Shown here in pieces: positions 27,718-37,926 of a stretch of DNA of 64,000 nucleotides (positions within the stretch are counted from its first letter, which is position 1; each line of letters opens with the position of its first letter). Source of the stretch: an uncultured Sphaerochaeta sp. GTDB taxonomy: Bacteria; Spirochaetota; Spirochaetia; Sphaerochaetales; Sphaerochaetaceae. A program made the position numbers and the translations under genes. The stretch is taken from contig NZ_OY781873.1 in assembly GCF_963677075.1 (NCBI RefSeq), positions 62,001 through 126,000 on the forward strand, in the 5' to 3' direction. Under the pieces are notes generated by a model. It saw only the letters and a list, made by a program, of their open reading frames with translations. It ran no database searches and was not told the origin of the DNA.

Positions 27718-27798
27718 TATTTCCTACCTATAAACATAGAGCGTACAACTCCGCATGAAAGCTTTCGGCAACGTCATCAAACAGTATATGATGTAGCT

Positions 27799-30700
27799 CT
27801 ATATACATATCCGAAACGTGACGATCTCAAAGGGTTTTACCTCACGTTCGATTATTGAATGCTCAATCCAATCACCAATGGGGTCCTCAAGCAATGATGC
27901 TTCACACCACTTCTTGATCTGAGTACTGAATTGAAGACTGAAATTACTTCGCCCTCCATGCATCTCATGAATACGAATTATCAGATCATCACCCTCTTCA
28001 CACTTCTTCATTGCATCGAGAGCAATTCCTTTTGCTGAAATGGTAAACAATTCATCTTCCATAAGTACACCATCGAGCACCTGCAAAGGAGCATTCAGAT
28101 CCCACGCTAGCTCAATTAGTTCGGACTCATTCCAGGCCTTTTCATGTGCATAGAGAGCATAGGTGAACTCATGTCTCCCAACATCAGCCTGTGGATCGGG
28201 GTACTCTGCACCTTTTAGCAATGAAAGCCGCATAACACCATGCTTGATATCATACCCATACTTGCTATCATTCATGAGTGCCACACCAAAACCATATTCA
28301 GAGATATCAGCCCATTGGTGACCTACAACCTCAAACTGTGCTTCATCCCAACTTGTACTGGTATGAGTTGATCGTTCAAGACTCCCATATTGAATATCGA
28401 ATCTTGCAGCATTTGCATGAACCGAGACAGGAAATGCAACCTTAAGCAACTTGCTCCGCTCTTTCCAGTCAACAACTGTATGGAAATCTACTCGTTTATG
28501 CTTCGCATACACTATGAGGTTCTGGATTATCCTGGAGGATCCATATACCCAAACAAACTCAATCTTTGCTGCCAGCGGGCCTGCTTCAACCACGTTCATT
28601 GTCTGTAAGTTGGTAATAAGCTCTTTTCGATGATCCAGGGACGCTTCCATCTCCCAAGCATCATGATTTCTTGGTCGATCTTCAAAGATCTGTAAAACAT
28701 TTGCATCATCAAAGAATAATTCCCTGTTACTGTTCTTGTCCATCATCGAAGAAATCTGGCCGCTCTCATTGAACGTAATCCTATAGAATGGAGTCTCAAG
28801 GCAATTATCTGAGAATGTGAATCCAGAATCCTGTCTGATTGCACCGGTTTTCCCTACCCTCTTCAGCTGTATAGTGCTCAATGGGTTTATATTTGGAACC
28901 CAGACCAATGTCTGTTCACTTCCAGAGCTCCCCAAATACTGGACAGGACAGTCATTCTCCCCAACAATTTCATAACACCCGTCAATTGTTATATATCCTG
29001 AACGATTCCAAGAAGTTGTATTGACAACCGAAATGATTGAGGAATCACCTTTTCTTTTCAATGAACGGATAGCACTCTCTCCAATAATACCTGCCTCTTC
29101 ATACTCTTCGCGTGTGTCCTGGTATACTTCAGAGATGCTCGAACCAGGAATGATATCATGAAATTGGTTCTTGAGAATCAATTTCCAGCCTCTCTGTAAA
29201 GAGTTCCAGCGTTCCGAATCCCATTGTCTTGTTGCAATGGTTCTCAAACTGGAGAGCACTTCAGCATCACGATAAAGCAATTCAAGTCTACGGTTCATAT
29301 ATTTTACATATGCTTGAGAAGTATACGTTCCTCTATGAAATTCTAGATAGAGCTCCTTGTCCCATCTTTTCAGCTCAGGTTTTACCCTCTCATCATCTAA
29401 ACGCTGATGAAGGCCCTCAAGATACTCATCCACCCGTGTTGTGTAAGGTTCAGGGATTCCTGGAATTTCTTTTGATGCACGGAGATGTTCTAGCATATCG
29501 CGTGTTACTCCTCCTCCTCCATCTCCATACCCATACGAGAGAAGAAGATCGTGATTGAGGGCCTTATCTTGATAGGTATTCCAAATCCCTTTCAGCGTTC
29601 TTGGATATATGTGTCCATTATATGTATAGAACTTCCAGACTCCTTCCTCATCGGGAGTAGTAATGAAATGCGTCAGTATCTCTGTTCCATCAATGCCAAC
29701 CCAAATAAACGTATCATGAGGCATTCGATTAATCTCGTTCCAACTAATCTTCGTGGTGATGAACGTATCAATACCTGATTTCTTTAGAATCTGAGGCAGA
29801 GCCCAGCTATAGCCAAAGACATCTGGAAGCCACAAGAAATTGTTATCAACCCCAAACTCTTTTCTGAAGAAACGTTTTCCATACAGTATCTGTCTGGTCA
29901 GAGACTCACCTGATGGAATATTGCAGTCAGATTCGACCCACATCGACCCTGAGGCTTCCCACTGCCCGGAAGCAACTTTTGCTCGAATGTCTTCATACAA
30001 GGCCGGATGGTCATGTTTTACCGATTCATACAGCTGGGCTTGTGTCTGAAGGAAGATATACTCCGGGTACCGCTTCATAAGTTGTTGGACTGTAGAGAAA
30101 GAGCGTTGAGCTTTCTCCCGAGTATGCTTATATCTCCATAACCATGCAAGATCGATATGCGTATGCCCTATGCAACCTACCTTCACTTTCTCATCATTAT
30201 CAATGTTCTTAAGCTCTCGTAAACAGAAAGACAGTGTTGATCGAGCAGAAGATGAAAAGGCTTCAGAATTGAGAGGCAAATTGAAATCAAGTTTTTTATA
30301 CGTTTCAACAAGTAAAGCCTGCAGCTCATGTTTTACTACCCGTTCTTCTGGGATGATTTTGATAGCTTCAATCCAATCCGAGAGAAGATAAAACAATTTG
30401 TCTATTGCTGGATCAAGGGTGTAGATTCCTGCTTTCCTGATTTGGTGGTATTGGATTTCTTGCTCACCCCCTCCTTCAAGACCGCTCCATAGTCGGAAAT
30501 CCAACGCAAGACTCCGTCCAATGTGCTCATCTTTGAAGAATACTTCCTGGTGGTTCGTGTCCACCCCTTGATAAGGCACACAATCTACATATAAAAGAGA
30601 CTCAAACCCACTGTTATATCCTGCTCCTGTTCGTCCAAAATCGAAGATTCCAACTATATCTCTCCCACGGTATCCTTCAGGAATGGTGACATCACAGTGC

Positions 30701-30912
30701 AACCAGAGATAGCGATCCCTCCCTTTCCAGAAATCGCCCACCTTCATGATGGTAGATGTCTTACCAGGCTTGATTAAGGACCATTGAGCTGCATCCTCAG
30801 GTTCCTCTGTAGCGATAAGAGAGGAAATGGTAAAACCCTCTCGGTAGCGCACCTTTTTCAAGAGCGCCGTCTGTCTGGCAATTTTATCGAGACTAAAATC
30901 AGTGAACATCAT
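27799..30912 (-). CDS. Glycoside hydrolase family 38 alpha-mannosidase (1037 aa)
   Basis: A full-length GH38 retaining alpha-mannosidase. An N-terminal accessory beta-domain of about 240 residues precedes the catalytic barrel, which starts GCIGHTHIDLAWLWRYKHT (zinc ligands His and Asp). The nucleophile aspartate is in WVESDCNIPSGES, and WLPDVFGYSWALPQ follows. The large C-terminal beta domains complete the family architecture. There is no signal peptide, so it acts in the cytoplasm on imported mannosides. ATG 30912 or the next codon ATG 30909 may start; the latter is better placed after AGGGG. It is ten bases downstream of a second, shorter GH38 gene in the same operon. Confidence 0.92.
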   Translation of the reverse strand: MMFTDFSLDKIARQTALLKKVRYREGFTISSLIATEEPEDAAQWSLIKPGKTSTIMKVGDFWKGRDRYLWLHCDVTIPEGYRGRDIVGIFDFGRTGAGYNSGFESLLYVDCVPYQGVDTNHQEVFFKDEHIGRSLALDFRLWSGLEGGGEQEIQYHQIRKAGIYTLDPAIDKLFYLLSDWIEAIKIIPEERVVKHELQALLVETYKKLDFNLPLNSEAFSSSARSTLSFCLRELKNIDNDEKVKVGCIGHTHIDLAWLWRYKHTREKAQRSFSTVQQLMKRYPEYIFLQTQAQLYESVKHDHPALYEDIRAKVASGQWEASGSMWVESDCNIPSGESLTRQILYGKRFFRKEFGVDNNFLWLPDVFGYSWALPQILKKSGIDTFITTKISWNEINRMPHDTFIWVGIDGTEILTHFITTPDEEGVWKFYTYNGHIYPRTLKGIWNTYQDKALNHDLLLSYGYGDGGGGVTRDMLEHLRASKEIPGIPEPYTTRVDEYLEGLHQRLDDERVKPELKRWDKELYLEFHRGTYTSQAYVKYMNRRLELLYRDAEVLSSLRTIATRQWDSERWNSLQRGWKLILKNQFHDIIPGSSISEVYQDTREEYEEAGIIGESAIRSLKRKGDSSIISVVNTTSWNRSGYITIDGCYEIVGENDCPVQYLGSSGSEQTLVWVPNINPLSTIQLKRVGKTGAIRQDSGFTFSDNCLETPFYRITFNESGQISSMMDKNSNRELFFDDANVLQIFEDRPRNHDAWEMEASLDHRKELITNLQTMNVVEAGPLAAKIEFVWVYGSSRIIQNLIVYAKHKRVDFHTVVDWKERSKLLKVAFPVSVHANAARFDIQYGSLERSTHTSTSWDEAQFEVVGHQWADISEYGFGVALMNDSKYGYDIKHGVMRLSLLKGAEYPDPQADVGRHEFTYALYAHEKAWNESELIELAWDLNAPLQVLDGVLMEDELFTISAKGIALDAMKKCEEGDDLIIRIHEMHGGRSNFSLQFSTQIKKWCEASLLEDPIGDWIEHSIIEREVKPFEIVTFRICI

Positions 30913-30922
30913 ATACCCCTAT

Positions 30923-33358
30923 TTATCGTGATGGTCTTTCCAACAAATTGCACTCAAGAACGGACTTTGAGGTATCGCTTACAAAATAGGTCTGTAATGC
31001 AAAAGGTTTCAGTAGAATCTGTTTTGAAATACCAAGCCAACGGAGATGCAAGATTCCACTTGCTTCCTGACCCGATGATTCAAAGACACGAATCACCCAA
31101 CCATCATCAGCTTCACTTCTCTTTATTGTAGAGATAATCAAGGATGGATCTCCTTCGAGTTCACAAAAACTGGATGAAAGAGGCAACTCCCCTCCGTGTA
31201 TTGACTCAAGCAAGACCTGCTGTCTTTGATTGAACTGGAGAGCAGCCCTACCAAAGTCGTTTGTTCTTGAACACCCTCCATCTTGGGGAATAAGGCGGAA
31301 CAGGAACCGATGTTCGCCCTGCTCCATGTATTGTGGATATAGGTCAGGTCTCGGATGTGCGGGTTCATGGTGTGCAAAAATTGGGCTTCTGAGCAATGTT
31401 AATCGTAGGGCACCTTTTTCTGCACTTGCACTATAAACCCCATCGTTTACCACAAGGAGCCCATCTCCATCAATATCGCCAATCCAACACCATCGCTGTA
31501 CAGGATACTCATTACCATTCTTTGGACGAGCTATTGCACCATAGGGAATTTCCGACTTCCAGTTGACCACTTCATCGGTAAAAGGGGTGTCTATTACAAG
31601 TTGCAACAATTTCTGGTGCTCATGCCAGAGAACTCTTGTACTAAGATCAAGATAGTCTAGCTGCTGGTACAGTTTCAGCCTCAGTACCACAAAGCTATGT
31701 TCCCCTTGGTAGGTAATCTCATATTCTGTAGAGACTGGGCCAGAAGACACCATCTGGAAGGTTTTAAGCTGCATGGGTGTCCGTTTCCCCCGATAATTAC
31801 TGAGAGCATGGGACCAGGTATCAGAAATATCATCAACAACATAGGGCATGATTCCCATTGCTCCAAGATACTCCTTCCCATTCATTACATTTATCAAAGA
31901 GACTATTGCACCAGTCTCTTGATCAATTTCACAAGAGAAGTTACCAGCCTCAATTATATTAGTGGTTGTTCTCACATACTGAAGAGAACGGAGCTGTACA
32001 GAATCCAACCTTGATTGCGTATCGTTTAGACGATATGCAACGTAACCCAAAGGAGGAGCCTGTACACAGACACGAGCAGCATGGGTATATTCATTCCCGA
32101 TTGAATTGGTTGGCACAATCTCATAGACAACTTCATCTCCATTTTCATTGGTGATAGAAGTCGGTACCGTATTTATATCAATGCATTCAGTTACCTTCCA
32201 AGGGTGGGGATTCCAGACAAGAAGCGTGGTTCCACTTTGAAATGTTCGTATTCTTGAAGCTAATTTCTGCAGACTCAAAGACGCCAAGGTATCGGCACTT
32301 TCCATTGCCCAACCGTACGATTGAATTACCTTATCGTAAGCCTCTGGGACTGAACAGCCACCGAGTGAATCATGGAATTGATTGACCAATACTTTCTTCC
32401 ATGCTTCCCTCACTATCTCATAGGAGCCTTTTTCTGGTTCAACCATTGCTGAAAGTACCGCGATCATTTTTTCGGTTCTCATCAACAGGTGCTCAGCACT
32501 GTTGTTCAAGCGCTTGATCATACTGTATGCACTGTAACATCCTATTGCATGGAATTGCAGGTCTCCTTCTACAATAGGAAGACCTTCAGAAGTGGTAATC
32601 TGAGAGAAGAATCTTCCCACATCGCTATAACCTATCGAATTGTCTTCATCGATAAGGGTATCGAGTGTACGCAGGTTTTCTTTCGTAGGCCCGCCACCAT
32701 GATTTCCCACTCCATAGAATCCCATCAAGGGGATAGATTCATGCTCTGATAGAACCCGCAATCCATCAACTTTCGCCTTCAGCCCTTCCCCCCAGTCACT
32801 GGCATTGTTGTAGTTAGGAGGAATTCGAAAAGTCATTACCTTGGTTCCATCAATTCCTTTCCATTGAAACAGGCTTTTTGCAATCGATTTCTCATGCTCC
32901 CCTGGGCGCATGTATGTGTACGTATCAATTTCCATTTTCTTGAGTATTTGGGGAAGATTCCCATGGTGACCAAAAGAATCAACATTATAACCGTGCTTTG
33001 CAATTACTCCAAACCGAGAAGAAAAATACGTTTGCCCATATAGTCCTTGACGCACGAACGATTCTCCTGAGGGAGCATTACAATCGGGTTGGAGCCACCA
33101 TCCACCTACAATACACCACTTGCCGCTCTTCACGGCCTTTTGTATTCTACCGAACAACAAGGGATCAATTTTTTCAACCAACTCATAGTAATATGCGCAA
33201 GCAGAGGTAAAAACAAAATCTTCATGTTCTTCAATTCGATCCAAGACTGAAGCAAACGTAGAACGTATTTCTTGTACGCCTTCTTCCCATTTCCATAACC
33301 AGAGAATATCAATATGAGCATTGCCAATCAGATGGATTGTAAGAGAATCTTTATGCAT
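30923..33358 (-). CDS. Glycoside hydrolase family 38 alpha-mannosidase (811 aa)
   Basis: A second GH38 enzyme lacking the N-terminal accessory domain: the catalytic zinc motif (GNAHIDILWLWKW, His15 and Asp17) is at the very start. ATG 33358 is chosen because GGAAAGGTG lies upstream; the frame open to 33418 has no function. The nucleophile motif is GGWWLQPDCNAPSGES, and DSFGHHGNLPQIL follows. Like its partner it has no signal peptide. The two are different enough to have distinct linkage preferences, as with MngB-type mannosylglycerate hydrolases versus N-glycan alpha-1,3/1,6-mannosidases. Expression probably comes from the LacI-controlled promoter at 33860-33913. Confidence 0.92.
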   Translation of the reverse strand: MHKDSLTIHLIGNAHIDILWLWKWEEGVQEIRSTFASVLDRIEEHEDFVFTSACAYYYELVEKIDPLLFGRIQKAVKSGKWCIVGGWWLQPDCNAPSGESFVRQGLYGQTYFSSRFGVIAKHGYNVDSFGHHGNLPQILKKMEIDTYTYMRPGEHEKSIAKSLFQWKGIDGTKVMTFRIPPNYNNASDWGEGLKAKVDGLRVLSEHESIPLMGFYGVGNHGGGPTKENLRTLDTLIDEDNSIGYSDVGRFFSQITTSEGLPIVEGDLQFHAIGCYSAYSMIKRLNNSAEHLLMRTEKMIAVLSAMVEPEKGSYEIVREAWKKVLVNQFHDSLGGCSVPEAYDKVIQSYGWAMESADTLASLSLQKLASRIRTFQSGTTLLVWNPHPWKVTECIDINTVPTSITNENGDEVVYEIVPTNSIGNEYTHAARVCVQAPPLGYVAYRLNDTQSRLDSVQLRSLQYVRTTTNIIEAGNFSCEIDQETGAIVSLINVMNGKEYLGAMGIMPYVVDDISDTWSHALSNYRGKRTPMQLKTFQMVSSGPVSTEYEITYQGEHSFVVLRLKLYQQLDYLDLSTRVLWHEHQKLLQLVIDTPFTDEVVNWKSEIPYGAIARPKNGNEYPVQRWCWIGDIDGDGLLVVNDGVYSASAEKGALRLTLLRSPIFAHHEPAHPRPDLYPQYMEQGEHRFLFRLIPQDGGCSRTNDFGRAALQFNQRQQVLLESIHGGELPLSSSFCELEGDPSLIISTIKRSEADDGWVIRVFESSGQEASGILHLRWLGISKQILLKPFALQTYFVSDTSKSVLECNLLERPSR

Positions 33359-33859
33359 AAACACCTTTCCTTTGTATGTAGAGTAGTAATATGAACAGTT
33401 AGGAATACCAAATATCATGAAGATTGTAGTAATACATCTTCATGGAAGTGAACAAGAAACACAACATAAAACAACCCTGCTATCGAAGCAATTGCCATTA
33501 TCGTTATACAATTTCATGGAAATACCTTTAACTAGTAGCAGAATAACAAGTGGTAAAGAACGATACCCCTCCTGAACAACCAGAGCATAAAAGAAGTATC
33601 AACAGAAACCAAGTATGATGACATCTAAAAAGTCTTGCAAAAGATACTGCTATAAGTATTCTTGGACGTACTTGCAATCGAGTCGTTCTTTCAATCGTTG
33701 TTGATCTACTTATATCAACCCATCAAATCCAAATATGCATGGGAATCAAGAAACCTACGTATCCAGACAAATTACTGACTCAGATAAACTCTGTTTCAAT
33801 CAAAACCAGGATGGGCTCATATAGTAGTGACAATTTGTACAAGAAGCCTCCTTCTTAGT
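33359..33859 (-). other. Long untranslated leader of the mannosidase operon
   Basis: About 500 nt lie between the operator-covered start of transcription (near 33878) and the first mannosidase codon. Read on the minus strand, no open frame of convincing length or ribosome site exists. An AAGAAG-GAGG-CTTCTT hairpin begins the leader. The region could be a regulatory leader or the remains of a lost first gene. No riboswitch class was recognised. Confidence 0.4.
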
Positions 33860-33913
33860 AAATGTAACCGGTTACATTTCAGATAGCATAGACTCGATTT
33901 TTTGAGCTGTCAA
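33860..33913 (-). promoter_or_regulatory. Strong sigma-70 promoter with perfect LacI-type operator
   Basis: On the minus strand TTGACA (33913-33908), 17 bases, TATGCT (33890-33885). Five bases on comes the 20-bp perfect palindrome AAATGTAACCGGTTACATTT (33860-33879), overlapping the expected +1. The -35 is consensus. A central CG with TGTAA/TTACA arms is typical of LacI-family sites. The same site with two changes lies at the promoter of the operon divergent from the LacI gene (51712-51731). Confidence 0.85.
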
Positions 33914-34117
33914 GAATAAACAATGAAGAGCACTTGGCACCCACTGATTTTTATACCCAGCATACAGTACGCTTTCTAGAAATCCATAAACCTTATGGCA
34001 AAACTAGTAGCCTTATAATTTTGTTGAGCATTCTCAATTCCTCTGTTACATTCCATTTTTATTATATAGAGAGAGTTACCTGCAGATCTTTAACAGAAAA
34101 AGTATGGGAGGAACCGT

Positions 34118-36874
34118 ATGGATAATAAGCGGTTTTCTTTGGTACGTATTACATGGTTCATGCTTGTGGTGCTGTCACTACTCTTCACTGGTTGTGTGGC
34201 TTCTCTTGATGCTTTTACATCGAGAGCAATTGAATACCAGACTTCGAAGATAGTCGAAGAAAAGGCAATGGAGCACTACATGGGGAGCAACTATGAGCTG
34301 CAACCAGTTGCCTATACTGTTCCTGAAATAATACTACCACCTTCCTTCTCTCCCCTACACGTTCCCATCACTCCGCCCAGCAATAAAGAAACAGATGCAT
34401 TGCAACAGGCAATCCTGGAGGTCGAACAGGACAGAAAGCAAGCAAACACAGAGGAACTCACTCCATCCCTATTGTTAGCCAAGGCCTACGACTTACCCAG
34501 TATTCTACAGCTAGCCTCTCTTTGCTACCATAAAGCTCTACAGAGCATGGGTCCATACGATCGTGCTGAACTAAACAGATTACTGCCATCTGAACCTGAT
34601 TTCTCAGGAAGGTCTGGGCTTCCACTATCCTCGGAGTTGGTTGCAATGGCCATACTCTATGGAGATTCCCAACCATTCAAGGAAGCATTGGCTTGTGCAG
34701 CGTTCTCCTATGACAGTGGCAACGCAGTTGCAGCGAGCAATCTCGCCACAGCACTAAGCACAACCCAAGAAGAGGTTGTGCCCATCTACCGATATGCACT
34801 CTCCCTTACACTGGAAGAAGGCGCCTATACATACGGAAGCGTTTTGCCCCTCATCAACCTTGGTACTGCTCTGTTGGAAAAAGATGCTGACGAAGAAGCC
34901 AAACAGTGTTTCCTTGCTGCACTCGAGATCGACCCATCTTCCTGGGATGCTGCAGTAGGACTTTCATCATACTACTGGAAACAGGGGTTCCGCCTGAAAG
35001 CCAAGGCAGTACTCGAGGATGCCATGTTGGACCGTCCTCTCATGTTTGCAATGATGAAACAAGAAGCTGAGATGCTGGAAGAGGTTTCCGATGTAGTTGA
35101 AGTTCCTATTGATGCCCCAGATGAGCAATATGAAAAAGCTATCGAGACAATCGCCGAACAACCAATTATGACAGCAGCTGAGTTTATCTCCTCCATGGAT
35201 CAGAATGAGCGAAACAAGATCAGGACTTTCATCGACTACCTGGTACCAGAAGGGAGCTATACTCCCCCAAAGATTGATACTATTCTGGCCTATGGCTCCT
35301 TGCAGGCAATACGTCAGCCCAACGGCATTGCAGCCCTCACCGACCTCACAGAATCCGTGGCAATGTTTGCCACAAAGGCATCAGCCTCATACGCAAAAGA
35401 TCTCATATCCGACCTTGAGCGAATGGGAATGAATATTGATCTCCAGGGCATCAATCTCGATGAACTTGAAGCACATCCAGAAAAATATGCCAATGCAATG
35501 GGTGGCAATGTACAGGTAAACGGAGTGGATCAGGTATATGCGTATGCTGGAGAAATGGAACAACAGGCAATGAAGGCCGAACTCGATCTTATGAACAACA
35601 GGACTGATTCCAGCCTACAGCTCGCAACCAGGGGTGATCCTGCCATGGTCATCTTCCAACTCAACCCTGCTGACTATGTAGATCCTACCAATGTTCTGAT
35701 CCAACGCTACAACATGCTCCAGTACCTGATAAAATACAATGCCTACGGATCGTACCTGAATTCGCTAACCAGAAAACTCATAACAAATTTGCAAGGAATG
35801 GCACAGCAAGCCGGATATAGCCTGTATGGACTCGAAGAACAATTCAGTGGGGATAAGTGCAAGAAAGCAGTCCAGACGTGGAACGACATATGTTCTGCAT
35901 ACTGGAACCAGATGACCAGCTACGCTTCCCACCAGTACCTCAAGAAAATTACCCCCTATGCAAAAGCATTCTATGAAGATGTATTCAAGCATGTGGCTAT
36001 GATCAGCGACCCAGAGGTCCGACAGCTAAAGGATCAGGAGCTTCGTTCAGCCATTGACCAAGCAGTACTGGCAGGCCTGGAAGGTGTTCTCTTTGCCTAC
36101 GGTGCATTCGATTACTACCCGATCCAGGAAATGTGTGGTGATGACTACTCACGACAGGAGGCAATCGAGCAAACAGAACAGAAGAGACAAGCGAAGAACA
36201 ACTATGAAAAGAAACGCTTTGAATCGGGAGAGATTCCTCCCTCATCCCCTCTGTTCAAGAAACTCGACTTATATGGGACTGACCTCGATATCCCGTTCGT
36301 ACCGATTTCAGGGCGAATTTCAGTCGCACGAACCGATCTTAAACTTGGTTTCAATCTTCCCACACAAGGAAGCCCTGGATTCGACTACCAGTACACGAAG
36401 AATAATTTCACCGGAAAAAGTATGCATGATGGCTCTCTCTCCTATCAATTTGGTGCAGGAAAAGGAGGAGCAAAAATTGAAGGCAAGCTCTCTGTAACAG
36501 GAAAAATCGGGTTCAACGGGGACGGTACGGTCAGTGACTATGGATTTGGAGCAAAAGGAGAAGCTACTGCCAGTTACCAAGGAACCCAGATAACAGCGAC
36601 CGGTTCTGTGGCAGTAGACAGTGGAGGTGTTTCCTTCACAGGGGACGCCTCAGGCTCGTTTACTACATCGATTCCACAAGCTGATGCAATCGAGATTGAG
36701 GTTACGGTACAGAGAGATGGATCCTTCACGATAAATCCCAGTCTTGACTTCGACCCAATGGGAGACCTCATCACAGAGGCTGCAGAAGGGGTGGTGGGAA
36801 GTGAAGGAGCTCCCTTCATTCCTGCCAGCAGCGATGGACTGAAGAAGGTATTCAGTGGGAAATTTGAGAGGTGA
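34118..36874 (+). CDS. Large TPR-containing lipoprotein of unknown function (918 aa)
   Basis: Begins MDNKRFSLVRITWFMLVVLSLLFTGC, a lipoprotein signal with lipobox LFTGC (Cys26). Residues about 130-310 contain TPR/Sel1-like helical repeats (LINLGTALLEKDADEEAKQCFLAALEIDPSSWDAAV). Long helical segments follow to about residue 700. The last ~170 residues are glycine- and threonine-rich with alternating small residues (GKLSVTGKIGFNGDGTVSDY), suggesting a beta-structured C-terminus. Ribosome site GGGAGGAACC precedes ATG 34118. It stands alone between the mannosidase promoter and the EIIA gene. I do not recognise the family; envelope anchoring is the only firm inference. Confidence 0.8.
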   Translation: MDNKRFSLVRITWFMLVVLSLLFTGCVASLDAFTSRAIEYQTSKIVEEKAMEHYMGSNYELQPVAYTVPEIILPPSFSPLHVPITPPSNKETDALQQAILEVEQDRKQANTEELTPSLLLAKAYDLPSILQLASLCYHKALQSMGPYDRAELNRLLPSEPDFSGRSGLPLSSELVAMAILYGDSQPFKEALACAAFSYDSGNAVAASNLATALSTTQEEVVPIYRYALSLTLEEGAYTYGSVLPLINLGTALLEKDADEEAKQCFLAALEIDPSSWDAAVGLSSYYWKQGFRLKAKAVLEDAMLDRPLMFAMMKQEAEMLEEVSDVVEVPIDAPDEQYEKAIETIAEQPIMTAAEFISSMDQNERNKIRTFIDYLVPEGSYTPPKIDTILAYGSLQAIRQPNGIAALTDLTESVAMFATKASASYAKDLISDLERMGMNIDLQGINLDELEAHPEKYANAMGGNVQVNGVDQVYAYAGEMEQQAMKAELDLMNNRTDSSLQLATRGDPAMVIFQLNPADYVDPTNVLIQRYNMLQYLIKYNAYGSYLNSLTRKLITNLQGMAQQAGYSLYGLEEQFSGDKCKKAVQTWNDICSAYWNQMTSYASHQYLKKITPYAKAFYEDVFKHVAMISDPEVRQLKDQELRSAIDQAVLAGLEGVLFAYGAFDYYPIQEMCGDDYSRQEAIEQTEQKRQAKNNYEKKRFESGEIPPSSPLFKKLDLYGTDLDIPFVPISGRISVARTDLKLGFNLPTQGSPGFDYQYTKNNFTGKSMHDGSLSYQFGAGKGGAKIEGKLSVTGKIGFNGDGTVSDYGFGAKGEATASYQGTQITATGSVAVDSGGVSFTGDASGSFTTSIPQADAIEIEVTVQRDGSFTINPSLDFDPMGDLITEAAEGVVGSEGAPFIPASSDGLKKVFSGKFER

Positions 36875-37466
36875 GAATAGACAATAAATGATCTGCATTT
36901 GCTATAGGCTGCACACTTGGGGGTAGTTATACATGCTATGATAAGCTCGTTTAAAACCTGAAAGAAACCAATCTCTTTCTAAGGAAACACCAGTAGAAGA
37001 TAATTTGATCATTGCATAGTTAAAATAGTTTGACAGGACCAAGCATAGAAATTACTTAACAAATATCATAAGTTCCGCAACAAAAACATGAAAAATGGCT
37101 ACTAACTTTTTATTTTAAAGTAAATTATCAGACAACCATATAGCCATAATATCTCCTCAATTGTAGTACATCAATAGATATCTTTCGTTTTATTGTTGAG
37201 CGAGCGTAATTCTTGCATATACTTTCCATCATTCGGGACCCATAGCTAAGCCCGCCTCTCTCAAGTAAGGAGAGAAACAGTAGTTCTTGTACCTATTGCC
37301 TTGTACTTCTCCCCCCTTTGCGGCTTGCTTACCCTTGCAATGCAATCGATGACAATCTTTTCCACCAGAGTGTAAAAGGTGGCCAAGAACTGTACATGCA
37401 CTTCTATCGTACATTTTTTGCCTCTTCGCCTTGAGTGAAATCCTTAACAGTGGTATCACAAGTAGT
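36875..37466. other. AT-rich intergenic region
   Basis: A 592-bp gap with no convincing gene. On the minus strand around 37250-37410 a frame reads IVIDCIARVSKPQRGEKYKA but has internal stops; it may be an old gene or mobile-element remnant. I could not assign it. Confidence 0.4.
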
Positions 37467-37913
37467 ATGAAATTAAAAAGCATATTATCGCCTCCCCTCG
37501 TTAAAATGCATCTGGAGGGAAAAACAAAGGAAGAGATAATCAGGGAACTGCTGGAAATCCTGGTCACCAATGGGAAAATCACCGATGTGGAAACTGTTTT
37601 TTCCGGAATCATGGCAAGGGAAAAAGAGATGTCTACCGGAATTCAGCACGGAGTTGCCATTCCCCATGTAAAAACCAAAGCAGTCAAAAACCTGGTGGCG
37701 TGTATCGGTTTAAAACCTGAGGGGGTCGATTTTCAAGCTCTCGACGGGGAACCGAGTACGATATTTATTATGACGGTATCTCCCATAGACCGCGTTGGAC
37801 CCCATGTACAGTTCCTCGCCGAGATCAGTAAAGTTATAAAAACCGCTGATACCCGTAAGCGTTTGCTTGAAACAAAGACGCCGAAAGAAGTCTTGGAAGT
37901 ATTCGGCCTGTAG
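37467..37913 (+). CDS. PTS EIIA domain protein (fructose/PtsN type)
   Basis: A 148-residue single-domain EIIA of the mannitol-fructose/Ntr class. The phosphorylatable histidine is His67 in STGIQHGVAIPHVKT. ATG 37467 is taken; an in-frame TTG at 37431 adds 12 residues, and neither has a clear ribosome site. It lies 13 bases upstream of a Kef/NapA-type antiporter gene and no EIIB or EIIC is nearby. It therefore probably regulates rather than transports sugar, perhaps tuning the antiporter, as PtsN-type proteins do for potassium systems in other bacteria (inference). Confidence 0.85.
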   Translation: MKLKSILSPPLVKMHLEGKTKEEIIRELLEILVTNGKITDVETVFSGIMAREKEMSTGIQHGVAIPHVKTKAVKNLVACIGLKPEGVDFQALDGEPSTIFIMTVSPIDRVGPHVQFLAEISKVIKTADTRKRLLETKTPKEVLEVFGL

Positions 37914-37926
37914 GAGAAAAACACTA

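Noticed and set aside
37229..37612. Possible transposase or integrase remnant on the minus strand before the EIIA gene
   Set aside because: Protein-like words occur in two frames but stops interrupt them and no family could be named.
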